Of a stretch of 64,000 bases of DNA, positions 9,065 through 21,273 are shown piece by piece. The notes beneath the pieces are model-generated. The model worked only from the letters and a program-made list of their open reading frames with translations. It did not search any database and was not told where the DNA came from. Source of the stretch: Asterochloris sp. CNOR1 (Eukaryota; Chlorophyta; Trebouxiophyceae; Trebouxiales; Trebouxiaceae); contig OZ017748.1 in NCBI GenBank assembly GCA_963969365.1, forward strand, positions 1,302,001-1,366,000, read 5' to 3'. A program made the translations under genes and the position numbers. The stretch's first letter is position 1, and the number at the start of each line of letters is the position of its first letter.

Positions 9065-11808
9065 ATGGGCGACATCGATGCAGCAGTGTCTCTGTTGAAT
9101 GGAGATGATCACAGCAAGAAACCCCAGCCGAAGTTGCTGCAGGGCATGTTTTCGGCATCCCTGACAACCATCGGGAGTGTGTGCCTGGTGCTGCTGGCAT
9201 GCTTTGTCGATTACGCCAAGGACCAGAGCGATGCCAAGGTCAACCAGCACTATTCCTGGTTCCTCCACGTGAGTGCCTCAGAGGGCTCAGTGCAGCTGTC
9301 CTAGAGATCTGGTCCCCACCCTCAGATCTGATCCTTGCCACCAATAACTTTTCCCTCCCAGACCATCCAAACCCCATGCTGCAGGTGTCTATCATGATCT
9401 TTGTTGGATTTGGCTTCCTCATGACCTTCCTGCGGCACTACAGCTACAGTGCAGTGGGCTTCAACTTCTTCGCGTCCTGTCTGGTCATGCTTGAGGCAAT
9501 CTTGGCTCTTGGCTTCACACAGCAGGCAAGCGACAATTTTTGGAATATTGTCTGCTGCAAAGCACAGCAGCCTGCTCTGGAAGGAAGCTTGCATCACAGC
9601 TTGCTGACAGATTCCCGCACATCCTCCCTACAAAGTCCGGCACAGATGTGGCCCAATTTTGTAGGGGGAATATGCAGGAACCTGGCAGCAAGCTGTGATG
9701 CCCCAGATGCGTTGCAGCAATGCCCCAGATGCGCTGCAGCTCTGCACCGCCTATCTCTGCGCCATGTCACCTGTGCATCGCCTTAGCCCCCTCTCAACAC
9801 ATCACCCGGCTGGTAGAGCACCATCTCAAAATAACTTGCCCTCATCAGATGTTGCGTAGCCTAGAGCAATTGATTTGCTGCAGACCGAGCCTGCTATGCA
9901 CCTGCAGATGCTGGGCCATGCTCATGTGCACACCATCGAGCTCGACTTGCCGCTGCTGATTGACGCAGCCTTCTGTGCTGGTGCCGCAATGGTCACCTTC
10001 GGAGCAGTCCTCGGCAAGGTGTCACCCACGCAGCTGACCTGGCTACTCACTTTGGAGGTGTGCAGCATCCTGGCCTGTCTCCTGATGGGCTCTGAGGAAG
10101 TGCAGCTGCGCCACAGGCTGTGCTCCTGGGCATCACTCCTGATGCATTCTGCATGCTGGGCCTGCTTGCATTCAAAGCAAGCACAGCAAACGGAACATCT
10201 GTAGTCCTCTGCAGGACACATCACCACACCCTGCAAACCCTGTGCCAGCTTAGCTCTGCAGCCTTTCTGCCTGTGCCCGGTGCACGCCCCTCTCTGAGCA
10301 GCAACCACTCAGTAGCCTGCACAGAGGACCACATGTTTTGCAGTCCTACGCGGTAGCCACATTGTCTGCCTTGTGTGTAGGTCCCTCTCTATGCAGCCAA
10401 CACCTACATTGCCAGCCGCCTTGGGGCGCTCGACATTGGAGGCAGCATGACAATACATGCATTTGGCGCGTTCTATGGCCTGGCCGCCAGCCTGGTGCTT
10501 TCCAAGCCTGGCTCTGGCTCCAGCCATGCAAAGAATGGAGCGACCTACACTTCAGACATCACAGCCATGATCGGCACCATTTTCCTCTGGATCTTCTGGG
10601 TGAGCAGTGCCCTGGCAACCTGTGCTCGAGGACTTGCAGCACCTGGTGCTGTTGCAGCAGCAATGGAGCCTGCCCAAAACACCACATGTTGTGCAGTGCT
10701 GACCCAGGGGCTGTTGTTACACAGCGTGCAACATGTTAACACTGCCCTGGCTGCACAATCATCTTCCGGTACCTGCCAGTCACAACTCGCCACTACTACA
10801 GGTATTCAAGCCATGCAATCAATCCACAAAAGATGTCCTCTGCCCTGCAGCCTAGCTTCAATGGCGCGCTGGCCTCGGACCCCAGCCTTCCCGCCTCCTC
10901 AGCGCAGTTCCACTGCGTCATGAACACGGTCCTGTCCCTGATCGGCGCCTGCCTATCAGCCTTTGCCTTGTCGGCAGCCTATCATGGCAAGCTTGACATG
11001 GTGCACATCCAGAATTCCACCCTGGCTGGTGGGGTGGCCATCGGGTCTGCAGCCAACATGGACATGGCGCCAGCTGCAGCTCTGGGGGTGGGCATGGTGG
11101 CAGGGACAGTCAGCGTCCTGGGCTTCAGGTGGGGAGATGATTTGTGCAACCCATTCGAGGTGGCTCACGCCCACCTGGCTGGCAGCAGTGGGGGCTGGCA
11201 GCAGCTGAAACGCCTGCCAGGGACAGCTTTATAGTGACCAGAGGCTGCAGGATGCTTTCCGACTGCCACTCTGCATGTGAGCCACCATGCATGGTGCCAG
11301 GGGGAGCCTGGCCACTGTCCAGCGCAGACACCTGCGCTGCTGGTGCGGGGGCAGGTCCCATCCCTCCCGGAACCGGGCTTGAGTGCTAAGTATGTGCGAG
11401 CTAGCATGCATGCAGCTTATTCCAGCATGCCTGCCGTGCAGGCACATCTCCCCCTACCTGGAGACCAAGGTTGGACTGCGGGACACCTGCGGCGTGCACA
11501 ACCTGCACGGGCTGCCAGGCATCCTGGGCGGCGTCGTCGCTGCCCTAATTTTGGTGGTGGCCCCCCACCGCAATGCCCTGCTGCTGTCTCATGGGCGCTG
11601 GGGAACAGCAGGGTTCCAGCTGGCAGCCCTGGGTGCCAGCCTGCTGCTGGCCACTGTTGGAGGCGTCTGCGCGGGCAGGCTGGTGGCAGCAGGGGCTGGC
11701 AGGATGGAACCTGAGGATGCCTTTGAGGATGCTCGCTGGTGGGATGAGATCGAGGCAGAGTCTGAGACGGCGCTTGAGGAGGATCAGGCGACAGGACCAC
11801 GTGTGTAG
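9065..11808 (+). CDS. RHP: Rh-type ammonia/CO2 channel
   Basis: Rhesus/ammonium-transporter superfamily channel in the plasma (or plastid) membrane; the Chlamydomonas RHP proteins are CO2-responsive gas channels. Exons 9065-9268, 9385-9525, 9908-10057, 10381-10599, 10851-11128 and 11442-11808 give 1359 nt, 452 residues. Family landmarks in order: MIFVGFGFLMTFLRHYSYSA, FGAVLGKVSP, the pore-His helix MTIHAFGAFYG, MIGTIFLWIFWPSFN, GKLDMVHIQNSTLAGG, and RDTCGVHNLHGLPGILGG with the second pore His. The acidic C-terminus (EPEDAFEDARWW...) is cytosolic. Intron 2 uses a GC donor (CAG|GCAAGC), and the frame closes only if it is used. The start Met has a short polar N-terminus before TM1, as in the family. 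Confidence 0.95.
9698..9740. repeat. 22-bp tandem repeat in Rh intron 2
   Basis: Two adjacent copies of ATGCCCCAGATGCG(T/C)TGCAGC, differing at one position, lie in the GC-AG intron. Confidence 0.8.
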
Positions 11809-12796
11809 AGGCTGGGCAGTACAACCTGGTACTGGTCTGCCAGACCCCTGCATGGGCGCGTGAATTGCACTGGCCAGTTTAGGACGTCAGCAGCAGTCCG
11901 TGCGGGATGCCACAGGGTTGGACCAGCAGCACAGAGCAGCAAACAGTCTGTGCCAGGGCACTGCCAGCACTCCCATTGTGATTTAGCTTATGTATTGTCA
12001 GTCTGTTGGATTTTGGTTTGCCACTGCTGTTTTGCTCCATCCAGCTGCAGCTCCTGACATTGCAGGATGACATGGCACTTACAGTTTGAAATGGCGCTGT
12101 CTACCCCTTTATTGCTGCGCCTTGAGTAGATTGATGACGCCTTAACCTCAGCAATTGAAGGCACCATACCTTCCTTTGAAATGCTGTTCCAAGCAAGCAG
12201 AAAGCCGTTGAAGTTTGATTGTGCTTTTGGCTTGCAGGCAGGCAACAGCAGCATTGTCAATGATCTGGATGCACAGCATCCCTTCAGAGAAAGCGCTTGA
12301 AGCTATTTGTGTTGCCGCAAGGCATAAGGTGTTAAGGCCTGGCTGTGGCATAGCAGCAAGCAACAGTTACTTCAGCATGACGAATTGACACATTCGCTCA
12401 GCAGAGTGTGGCTTGAGAGGGGATGGCATGACTGGGGTGGAATTTGCAGATGCTGGGCCGCAGAGAGGTGTGAATTCTGATGCGAAGGAGGACTTCTGGT
12501 GGACTGCTGCTGGCGGCTGCTGTAGCACCGGGGCACGTCAGACAACCTCCCAGAGGAAAGTGATTGAGGCAGCCTGTTGGGCCTGGTGAAATTGGTGCAT
12601 TACACGACAGCTCAGCAACAGTATTCAGAGGAAGCATGGCACCACCTGCTGCCGACATGAGGCACACGGTGGAAAGGTCTTGTCACTGGGAAAGCTGAGC
12701 AAGCTCAGCTACATCAGTGATGTGCCATATGCGCACAAAAGAGCATAAAAGGGCGCATCTTGGGCGGATGGATGACTTAATGCTGGTGGCGTTTCA
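11809..12796. other. Convergent intergenic region, no gene seen
   Basis: This lies between the Rh stop and the predicted 3' end of the CCHC gene. Only short open frames without codon-level or family signal were found, and no TGTAA was found close after the Rh stop. Confidence 0.5.
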
Positions 12797-15700
12797 TCAT
12801 TCCTTCATCCACTGTAGTACTATCTTTGGATGCTGCAGCAGAAAAACCCTGGTTAAAGCCCTGAGCAGTGAGCAGGCAAGGCAGCAGGTGCTCTGAGGCA
12901 TTTGCGGGAGGCCTGCTTCCGACACAGTATGCAACAATCGAGGTCCTGCTGGTGCTGGCCTTGATTGCACATTCTTGAAGTGATGCATGGTTGCAGCTGC
13001 ACAGGCCTCACCTTGTTGCCGCTGCTGGCTGCGGCGGTTGGCCCTGCCGCCAGGTCTGCACCTGCCACGGCCCCTGTTGCCACGCTGACGCTGGCACCCT
13101 TCCCCGCCGCCTGCTGGCATGTGGCTTGGCTCTGCTGACGGGCCGTCGCCTGATCCGTGCAGCTGCACACTGCTGCCTGCAGCCTGCAGGGCATGGTGCA
13201 TAAGCTGACGAGAGAGGCCGCACAGGCGAGAGGAGCACATGCACCTGTGCTGCCTCAAGAGGGCTGAGCAGTCATGCATGGGCACAGCAGTCATCTCCAG
13301 CAGGTGTGTGTGCAGGCAGGCAGCTGCTGCCCACCGCAGCACTGTCTGTCTCCTGCTGCGGGGGCACTGCTCCACTGGCCACCCGCTCCGCAGAGAGCAC
13401 CCTGCCTGAGGGCAGCTGCTGCTGATGCCCGGGGCCCCTTGCTGGCTCCTCTGCCCAAGGCCTCACACTGGGCACCTGCACAGCCAACAGCGGCAGCTGG
13501 ACAGCTGCCCAAGTGGGGAGTGGACGTGCAGCACTTCAGGTCTTGACTGTGACATGCAGGGACATTTTGATCGATGTGTGTTACCTGGCCTCTCTGGCTG
13601 CCACTTGGAACGTCTTGTGTCCGCGGAACACAAGGAGGTTGTGCAGACCGCATGCACAGCTGGCCCTTGCATCCAGATGAGCAGGTGGGCATGTGCTGGT
13701 GCTGCTCACCTTCTCGCCAGTGACCGGGTCCCGACCGTCGTCCCCCAGCAGAGTGGGGAAGGCGAAGGGGGTGCAGGCCGTGGTGCAGTGCCCATGCTCC
13801 TGGCAGAAGGTGCACCAGGGCTGTGGCTCAGGCTTGAGCTGCACGGTGTGGTACCACCGGCCGCTGGGCCCCTGCACGGAGTGGACCCCCGTCTGCGCAG
13901 GTGGCTGCTGCACCCTTGCCTGGGGCTGCTGCAGGTGGCTGGCCCCCGGCTGCCCAAGGCTTTCCTTGCATCTGCCACGTGCCTCTGCTGCAGGGCAGTC
14001 ACCGCACGCTGCCTGCCCTCCTGCGAGGCGCCCCACTCAGGGTGGTCAGCCATGAGGTCGCTGAGTTGCTGGTGCCACAGGCTGATTGGCAACTTGAGGA
14101 GGGGCTGGGAGGGAGGTGCGGGCCATTGTGGCTGCACCCACTGCCCCTCGACGACCAGCATGGGCAGGCCATGCCTGAACCAGGGCACAGCGCCAGCCTG
14201 TCCCTGGGGGTGCTCCCCGTCTGCGCTGTGGCCCTCTGCACGCGTGATGCTGTCCTGGTGGTGCCAGCACTCATGCTGCTGCTGCCAAGGCAGGCTGGGA
14301 GTTGAAACAGTGCTCTCTGGGTGCGCCTGCCTGTGCGTCAGCGCATGACTGTCCACCGGCTTGCTCTGGTCACAGGTGTGCACAGGGCTGAACACAGCAG
14401 AGGCCGCTGGCACTTCGCTCCGGATAGGCACTGCCTCAGCAGGCGATGCCTGTGCAGGCTCAGGGAAGCCTGGGAAGGGCAGCTGTGCTGGTCGCAGCTC
14501 GTTGGTGCACGCCAGGGTCGTTGTGTGCTGTCCATCTGCCACCGTAGCCAGGCCAGCCTGTGACGCATGTGAAGTCGTGGCTGCAGGCTGGCCTGTAACC
14601 TCCACGTGTGCTGTGGTGAAGTCGGTGCTGGCAAGTCCCCCTGCAGGAGCTGGGAATGCGGTGATCCATCCTGATGCCCTGAGTGTGAGCAACCAGGACA
14701 GGCTTTGACAAGTCAGCAGCATGCAGCAGAGCATACAGCAGGCATATTGCTGCCACTGGCAGTTGTTCTTGCACCGACAGGAAGCAGAGTCCACATCAGG
14801 CATGCCAATGCCCTCCAGCAGCAGCCACAGCTGAAGCAGCTTGCAGCAGCATGGAGGGCAGAAGGGGACCAAAAGGTTTGCAGCAATTGCGCACAAGCAG
14901 CCATCTGACCCTGAGGCCTCACCAGAGCGCTGCCCCTGCTCTGGCAGGCCCGACTGCCCTAGGCTCTCCGAGCGCAATGGGCATGCTGCAGGTGGAAAAG
15001 GGCGGGTCAATTGCATCTGCCCAGACAAGTGTGCCAGCCAGCAGGGTTGCTATTGGGCTCTTAGGTTTGGCAGCCCGCTGGCAACAAGCTTGCTACAGCG
15101 TGCCCCAAGTGAGGTCGAGACTGCATGGGGAAGGACCATGTCTTTGCACCTGCAAGATTGTCACGCACTGCCCACCTGCCGCCTTGTGCCCAGCCTTGTG
15201 GCACCAGTAGCAAGCGCGGGCCTGCCGGTCCTGCTTCCTCTGAGCACCTCTGTCCACCTGCGGACACCAACCAGCAGCCCTTCGGCAGCCTGCCAGCCAC
15301 ACTCGCATGCTTTGGGCTGACAGCCAGCAGGCAGGCGCCTCTCCTGACAGGCATGCTGAGGCCTGCACCGCATACCCAGCTGTCTCACAACAGGCGGCAG
15401 CACCAGTGCGCAGGCCGTTGTTGGCAGAGGTGGCGTCCTGACTCCGGCAGACAGCTCTGCTGAGCAGCCGGCAGGCCTCACACAAATCAGATCAAAGCAT
15501 TGTCACCTGAACAACCTGCAGCTAACAGGTGCTGGGGCAGCAGCAGCAAGTCCACCAGAGCCACTTCAAGGCTTGAGCAGTGTTCCGAGCCCGTCACCCA
15601 CCTCCACCACAGGCTGGGTGCCGGCAGCTGCCTGCTCAGGCCCTGCACGGAATGTTGTCGTTTCGGGGGATCCCTCTCGTGACGTGGCCCCTGCACAGGA

Positions 15701-18700
15701 AGGGAATGCCAGTCAGTCACAAAGTTCGTGACTCGATGTGCTAAGCCTTGCAGCTGGTCCTGGCTGTTGAAACGGCCACCATACCAGCATGAAACAGTGC
15801 ACGATCTGGCCACAGGTGCAGCACAGCCCGACTCTCCTCCTGTCTGTGCCCAACACGGCCACGCCTGTGGCGCTGTGGCAGCCTTGGCTTTGGGGCTCCA
15901 CGAACCCAGTTTGTGTCAGATGTGCCTGCATTGCCTGCTGCTTGACCAGCTCAGCGCCACCAGCACCTGGCAGACAGCCTCACCCTGTCTGGACCAACCA
16001 GGGCCAACGGCGGTGCACGCATCTTAAGCCCCAAAAGCAGCCGTTGCACTGTCAGGCAAGTCAACCCTGTCCAGCTCAGGTCAAATGGAATCAAGCCTCA
16101 CCTTGTCAGTAGTTGTTGCCCTTGCAGCCCATCCTGGCAGGTTCCTGAGCGGGACAGGCCTGTCTGCTGGCAAGACCTAAGCCATCCCTGAGGAAGGCAG
16201 GAGACACACCTGACTCACTGCCCTGGCTCATGCTGTTCAGGCTGCTGCCCATCAGCGCTGCAACCCCCTGTCCGGGCGTTGCTGGCTCCTTCACCCGCCC
16301 CTCTGGGCCAGTGACAGAGGCAGGGGGCCCAGGAACCACCTTTCCGTGCTCCTCCGTCCTGCAGGTGGTCAGCAAGACACATGGGATTAGATGCCGTCAA
16401 TCTGAGGGCAATGTGAGCAACACAGAGGGACCATCCGGCCTGCTGGCAGCATAAGCCATGGCATTGTCGTCTCTTTGCTGCAAGGAGCGCAAACTACCTC
16501 CTGGCAGCATTCCATTGTGCGGCAGGCACAGCTGAGCTGTCTGCAGATCACTGATTGCATGCATGGTCTTGCCAACTTGGCCCCACCTATTTTGCTCAGT
16601 CAGGGTTCTGGCCTCTGCCGAGGCACCCAGCATGGAGCCAATTGCGAACCCTTGGCACTTCTCCTGGACAGCGAGCGCATTGTCGAACACCGCTGGGTTG
16701 ACTTCGCTGGGCAGGCGGTCCATGTTGAGCGTGGGGGGCTCCTTGCAGGCAGCCTGCCCCTGGGCAGCTCCAGGCTCGGGATCGCTCACGCTTGCAGCAG
16801 CATCGCCTGCAGGCCAGGAGAGTTCAGCTCTTGGGGTGAGCAGGTCTGCAGTGTGCAGGACATCCCATCACCAGCAGCGTGTTGCCAGTGAACCTGTGCA
16901 CAAGTGCAAGCGTGGGTGGCCAGTTGCCGGCACAGGCCTGTAACAGGCAGTGTGACTGGGCTGCTGATGTCAGCAGGGATCTGCACCAGTCCACCTTGCA
17001 GGAGGAATTTTGGCACAGGAGCAGCAGCGGTAGCATGGCTGAACCAGGCCCTGCAGAAGATGCCTCTGAATACATTCGGCTTTGCAGGGGAGTTCCCCGA
17101 TACTGGGTGCCACAACCCCACACACTTTCAATGTGTGAGGAGCAACACATGCTGTGCTCCCTCCCTTGCCTGACATGAGCTGTGCCCTCACCTGGTGACT
17201 GCTGCAGACGGGCAACTTCCTGCCCTGCCTCCTGCGGGCTGAGGGTGACACTGCCCTGTGCCTCGGCAACGCCAGCAGACCCCTCATCCCGGCAGTCCGT
17301 TGCACTGCAGGGCAGAGTCAACGCCACGTCAGAGAGGTGCTGTCCAGCAAGCAAAGGAGAAAGGGAGCTCTCAGCAGCTGCCCTTATCCACTGTGGATAT
17401 ATCAAGGACAGCAGTGTGGAAAGCAAAAGCTGTGCGCTGACAGCAACAGGCTAATGTGCCAGTTTAAGCTGAACCAGGGGGGTGCAGGGGTGACCCACTC
17501 AGACATCACAGAACTTATGCTCAACCGCAGCTGGCTCACCGTGGGGCAGTCGATGTGAGGGTGCTGGCGCCATCCTTATATGCTCGCTGCCTGGTCCTGA
17601 CTGGGGGCAATGGCCCCGCCACCTCCCATATCTCGTCGGCGGTCAGGTTGCCGAACATGGGCAGGTGTGTCTGCTGGACCACAGCAGGAGGCGCAAGAGC
17701 AGCCTCATCTGCAGGAATGAGCACGTTGTCGACAGGGAAAGAAGCTGGCAGAGGACAAGTCGCGCTGGGCTCAGGCTGAGCAGCGTCTGGCCTCTGAGGA
17801 CAGCTGTTGAAAATGATTCACCAGGCTCATCAGATGGGGCATTTGCAGCTTGAGCGGCACCCATGGCTGGTGCTGCCTGATCCCTGCACAAGTAGACTGC
17901 ATTGCAAGCACTTCAGGAGCAGACTCAAAGGGCAGCTCATCAGCCCTCACCTGCAACCACTCCATGCTCCTGCCTGGTACTGACCACCTGCCCACCCTCC
18001 GGCGGGGCAAGCCTGGCAGCGGCCGGTGTGTCCCCTGCGCAGACTGTGTTGGCCTCAAAGACACCAGTGTCCTGGCTGATCTGCTGTGGAAGCCTGCACA
18101 GCAGCATTGCATGGCTCTCAGGAGATGCTCTCCGATCAGTGCAGTACAGCAGGGCCAATCAGGGTGCTGTTGTTGTCCTATATGTGCTTTGCAGACTGCA
18201 ATATCCTGCTTGAGTGGCATGGTGCAGTCAACACAGAGCCAGGGACCAGCCACAGGTTTTAACAGGCAGCGCAGGCCAGGTACTCACCTTGAGGACGCCT
18301 GAGCACTGGTGTTGGTGCCCTCTATGGCCTCCAGTCCCGAGGCTGTCCTCATCATGGATGGCGGCGCCTCCTTCTCCTCCTGGGCTGCTACACGCTCTGG
18401 AGCATCAGAGGTGGTGGCTTGGGTGGGCCCCTTGCCTGCAGGAGGTAACACTCACTGCTTAAAGATCATTCAGCCACCAACCAGTGACCCATAGGTGTGG
18501 GCACGATCCCACTCTGGCCAGCCCGCCTCGCTGGCTCTGTCTGTGCGACGCTACCCAGATGCAAGCCAGGGTACCCAGATGTAGGCTGTCTCCTTGTGGT
18601 AGTGCATGTAACTGCAGTAAGGCTCACCAGCGGGGAGGTGCACCGGTGGGGCGAGCTTATCCCCGCTACCCAGTGCTGCCAGAGGGCTCCGCCTGAGCTG

Positions 18701-21273
18701 CGCCACCCGCAGGGCAGGCACGTTGCAACTGAACCCCAGATGTGCACAAAAGCAGATGGCTGCAGCAGACTGTGGAGCGGACACCTCAGCACGCTGTCGA
18801 GCACAGGATCCATCAAGGTGGGCTGTCGGTGATGCACAACATGAGGCAGCATATAGCACATGCACATTCTGCTGGCCATGAGTAGCCCTTTTAGTTCCCC
18901 CACAAGCACCTGTCCAGCGTCATGACACACACCTGAAACGCAAGGGTCCACTTCCTGCTGCAGCTGGCTGGCCATGCTCAAGTCCCTGACAGTCTGGTCA
19001 TGCCGCTGAGCCACGACCTTATTGCCGCTGCCTTGCAGGGAGGCCAGCCTGGCAGCCCCCACTGCTGCCTGTGCCTCTGACTCGGAGGGGGCGCTGCCTG
19101 CGGCTGGTGCGGCCCCCTCACCGTCTGAAGCGCCCTCCGGCTGCAGCTGCCAGGCCAAAGACGCATCAGCAGCCAGCTGTGGGGCATGGCTGCCGGCTGC
19201 CGCTGCCACCTCTGCGCCTTTCTCAAGGGTGGCCCTGGCAGCTGGTGGCGCGACTAGGTCGGGCCCCTCAGCTTCTGTTCCCGTCCCACTTGAGTCCCGC
19301 CCTGCCTGTAGGGGCCTGGCCAGGGCTGCTTGGCCCGCTTCCTGCAGCTGGCAGGACAGAGCTTTATCTTGAAAGGCTTGCTGGGACGCCTGGCCGCCGG
19401 CTACAGCTGGCACCAATGCTGCAGGCTCGGGGAGGTTCGTGGCTGCTGCTGGCGCCAGGACTGCACACACGCCAGCTGCCTCCTGTGCCACTGGCCAGCC
19501 AGTGGCAGGGGGCAGATCCTGTGGCAGCAGGGCGCTGCCCGCTGCAGGAGCGGCAGCCTGCACAGCATCTCTGGCGGGCTTTGCAGCCTCCATTGAAGCA
19601 GCCATGCAGGCAGCCTGCTCCACTGGCAGCTCGGCCATCACTGACTGCCCCCTCACCAGCTCGCCCTCCTTGGTGGCTGCCTCAGCAGCAGCAGGCTCAG
19701 CGTCAGGAGCGCTGCAGGTGCCGGCAGAGCGGCAAGCTTCCTTGCCACGCTTCTTGCTCTCTGCCTTTTTCTTGCGGGAGGCCTCCTCCTTGTTCCTCTT
19801 AAGCTGATGCTTGCTCAACATCGTCTTGCGGGGTTCAGGGCTGCCTGCCGCACTCCTGCCAGCAGCACCCGGCTTCCCCTGCTGTTCAAGAACTGCAGCT
19901 GACTGGGCAGGCTCCTGCCTGATGGCGTCCTGTACCGCCTCAGCAGCAGCTGGCTCTGCTGCCGCCGGCTTGACTGCCGCCTGCAGCTCCGCTGGCTCTG
20001 CAGCAGCTGGCTCTGCTGCCGCCGGCTTGACTGCCGCCTGCAGCTCCGCTGGCTCTGCAGCAGCCGGCTCTGCTGCTGCCTGTGGCTCTGCTGCCGTCTC
20101 AGCAGCAGCTGGCTCTGCAGCCACGAGAACCTCTGCACCCTGTGATGCAGACTTTTCCGCTGCATCACGCTGCTGCTTTGCAGCGGCAGCCCTGGCAGCC
20201 ACGTCCTGCTGCCGGCGCCGCTCAGCCTCTGCGCGGACCACCCATCCACCCCCCTCTCCTTTCTGCTGCTGCCCAGAGGACGCAGCAGGAGCCTCTGCCA
20301 CCTGTGCTGCCAGCTGGCGGGGTGCCTGCTGACGCGGCATGGGGCCAGGCCGGTGCTGCTTGGCCGCCTCAGCAAAGCTCTTAGGCACGGCACCTGCAGA
20401 CGTGAGTGAAGCGCTCAGGCTGCCGCGCCCTAGCGCTGGGCAAGTGCTGGCTATGAAAAGGGGACGGCAATGCAGTACATGACCACCAGTCAGGCTATCG
20501 GTGGATAGAGCAATTGATTGAGTGAAGCAATCCAGCCCAAGGCAGACTGCTTAAGGCAACTTCTGGTGCAAAGATTGCAGAGGAGGCATTGCTGCACACG
20601 ATCTTGCTGAGGTAGGAGTGGGACTTGTGGCAGCTGCTGGGACGCTCACCCTCTGGGGCCTGGCGCGCAGGCAGCTGCACGAGTCCCTGGCTTGGCACTG
20701 GGAATGCCTGCAGGCAGGGCACAGGCTTGAGAGAACATGTTCAAACTGTTGCCAGGCAGGCAGGCAGGGAGGTGAAAGCAAAGCCCAGGTTCTGCTGCCG
20801 ATGGCAGGCAGGAAGGCAGCAAGGAGCGGCGCTGCATGACATTGACACCTTAGCCAGGCAGGCCGAGTGTCTGGGCCTACAGTCTGGCTGGCCAAAGGTG
20901 CACTGCAGCCTCTTCTCACCTCAAATGAGTTGAGGTCAAACAGTGGCTCCTGGGGTCCGCGCTGCTCCTGCTGCCGCTGGTCCACCCCGTCGCGGCTGAC
21001 CTCCACGCCAGGCCAGAACCCTGCCTCATCGCAGGCCATCGCAGTTTCATCCCACTCAGCACCCCACTCCCTTTCCTCTCTTCGACGCTGCTTGGCGCCG
21101 TCCGGCTCATGCCACCTCCGCCGCTTGGCCTCGCTGAGATACAGGTTCCTTATGATTGGCTTGTGCTCCTCACAAGGCCCTTCAGGCACCTCCCAGCCCT
21201 CGCCCTCCCTGCTGCATGAGGGGCAAGGCTGAGAAATTGTGGACTGGGCAGACTGGGAGATTCTGCAGCTCAT
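12797..21273 (-). CDS. Large Ala-rich protein with two CCHC zinc knuckles
   Basis: Coding exons run along the minus strand; I treat them as one gene, although two are possible. Candidate exons: 21273 to about 20937 (basic EAKRRRWHEPDGAKQRRRE segment), 20388-18934 (Ala/Glu/Gln low complexity with a lysine-rich KRNKEEASRKKKAESKKRG patch), 18438-18289, about 18060-17949, 17724-17590, 17330-17190, 16789-16500 and 16350-16220. Zinc knuckle 1 is CYWCHKAGHKAAAC, formed across an intron (exon end 15176, next exon start 14985). Zinc knuckle 2, CTFCQEHGHCTTAC, is at 13814-13773 with its exon ending at 13710 (AAG|GTGAGC). Both fit CX2CX4HX4C exactly, a fold that usually binds single-stranded nucleic acid. 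The N-terminus, several joins and the stop (12797 is the end of an open frame) are uncertain. Confidence 0.5.
19951..20064. repeat. 57-bp in-frame tandem repeat (19 codons x2)
   Basis: Two near-perfect 57-bp units inside the Ala-rich exon of the CCHC gene encode ELQAAVKPAAAEPAAAEPA repeated. The unit length is a multiple of three, so the frame is kept. Confidence 0.85.

Noticed and set aside
9526-9560. Continuation of the Rh exon past QQ as ASDNFWNIV
   Set aside because: The family alignment resumes only at 9908, and the frame closes with a GC donor at 9526.
12990-13230. RGG/Arg-rich reading frame (NRGRGRCRPGG) suggesting an RNA-binding tail
   Set aside because: An overlapping frame on the same strand (Ala/Gly/Val/Ser-rich, ending GNK at a GTGAGG donor) fits the rest of the gene better, so the RGG reading is probably a shadow frame.
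18466-20388. A 640-codon open frame read as a complete intronless gene
   Set aside because: The coding character stops near 18934 at a GTGTGT donor, and the next coding exon lies in another frame at 18438-18289. It is one exon plus read-through.
20551-21273. Entire 240-codon frame as coding
   Set aside because: The coding-like part ends at DLNSFE with a GTGAGA donor near 20937; the remainder is Cys/Ser/Pro-rich read-through.
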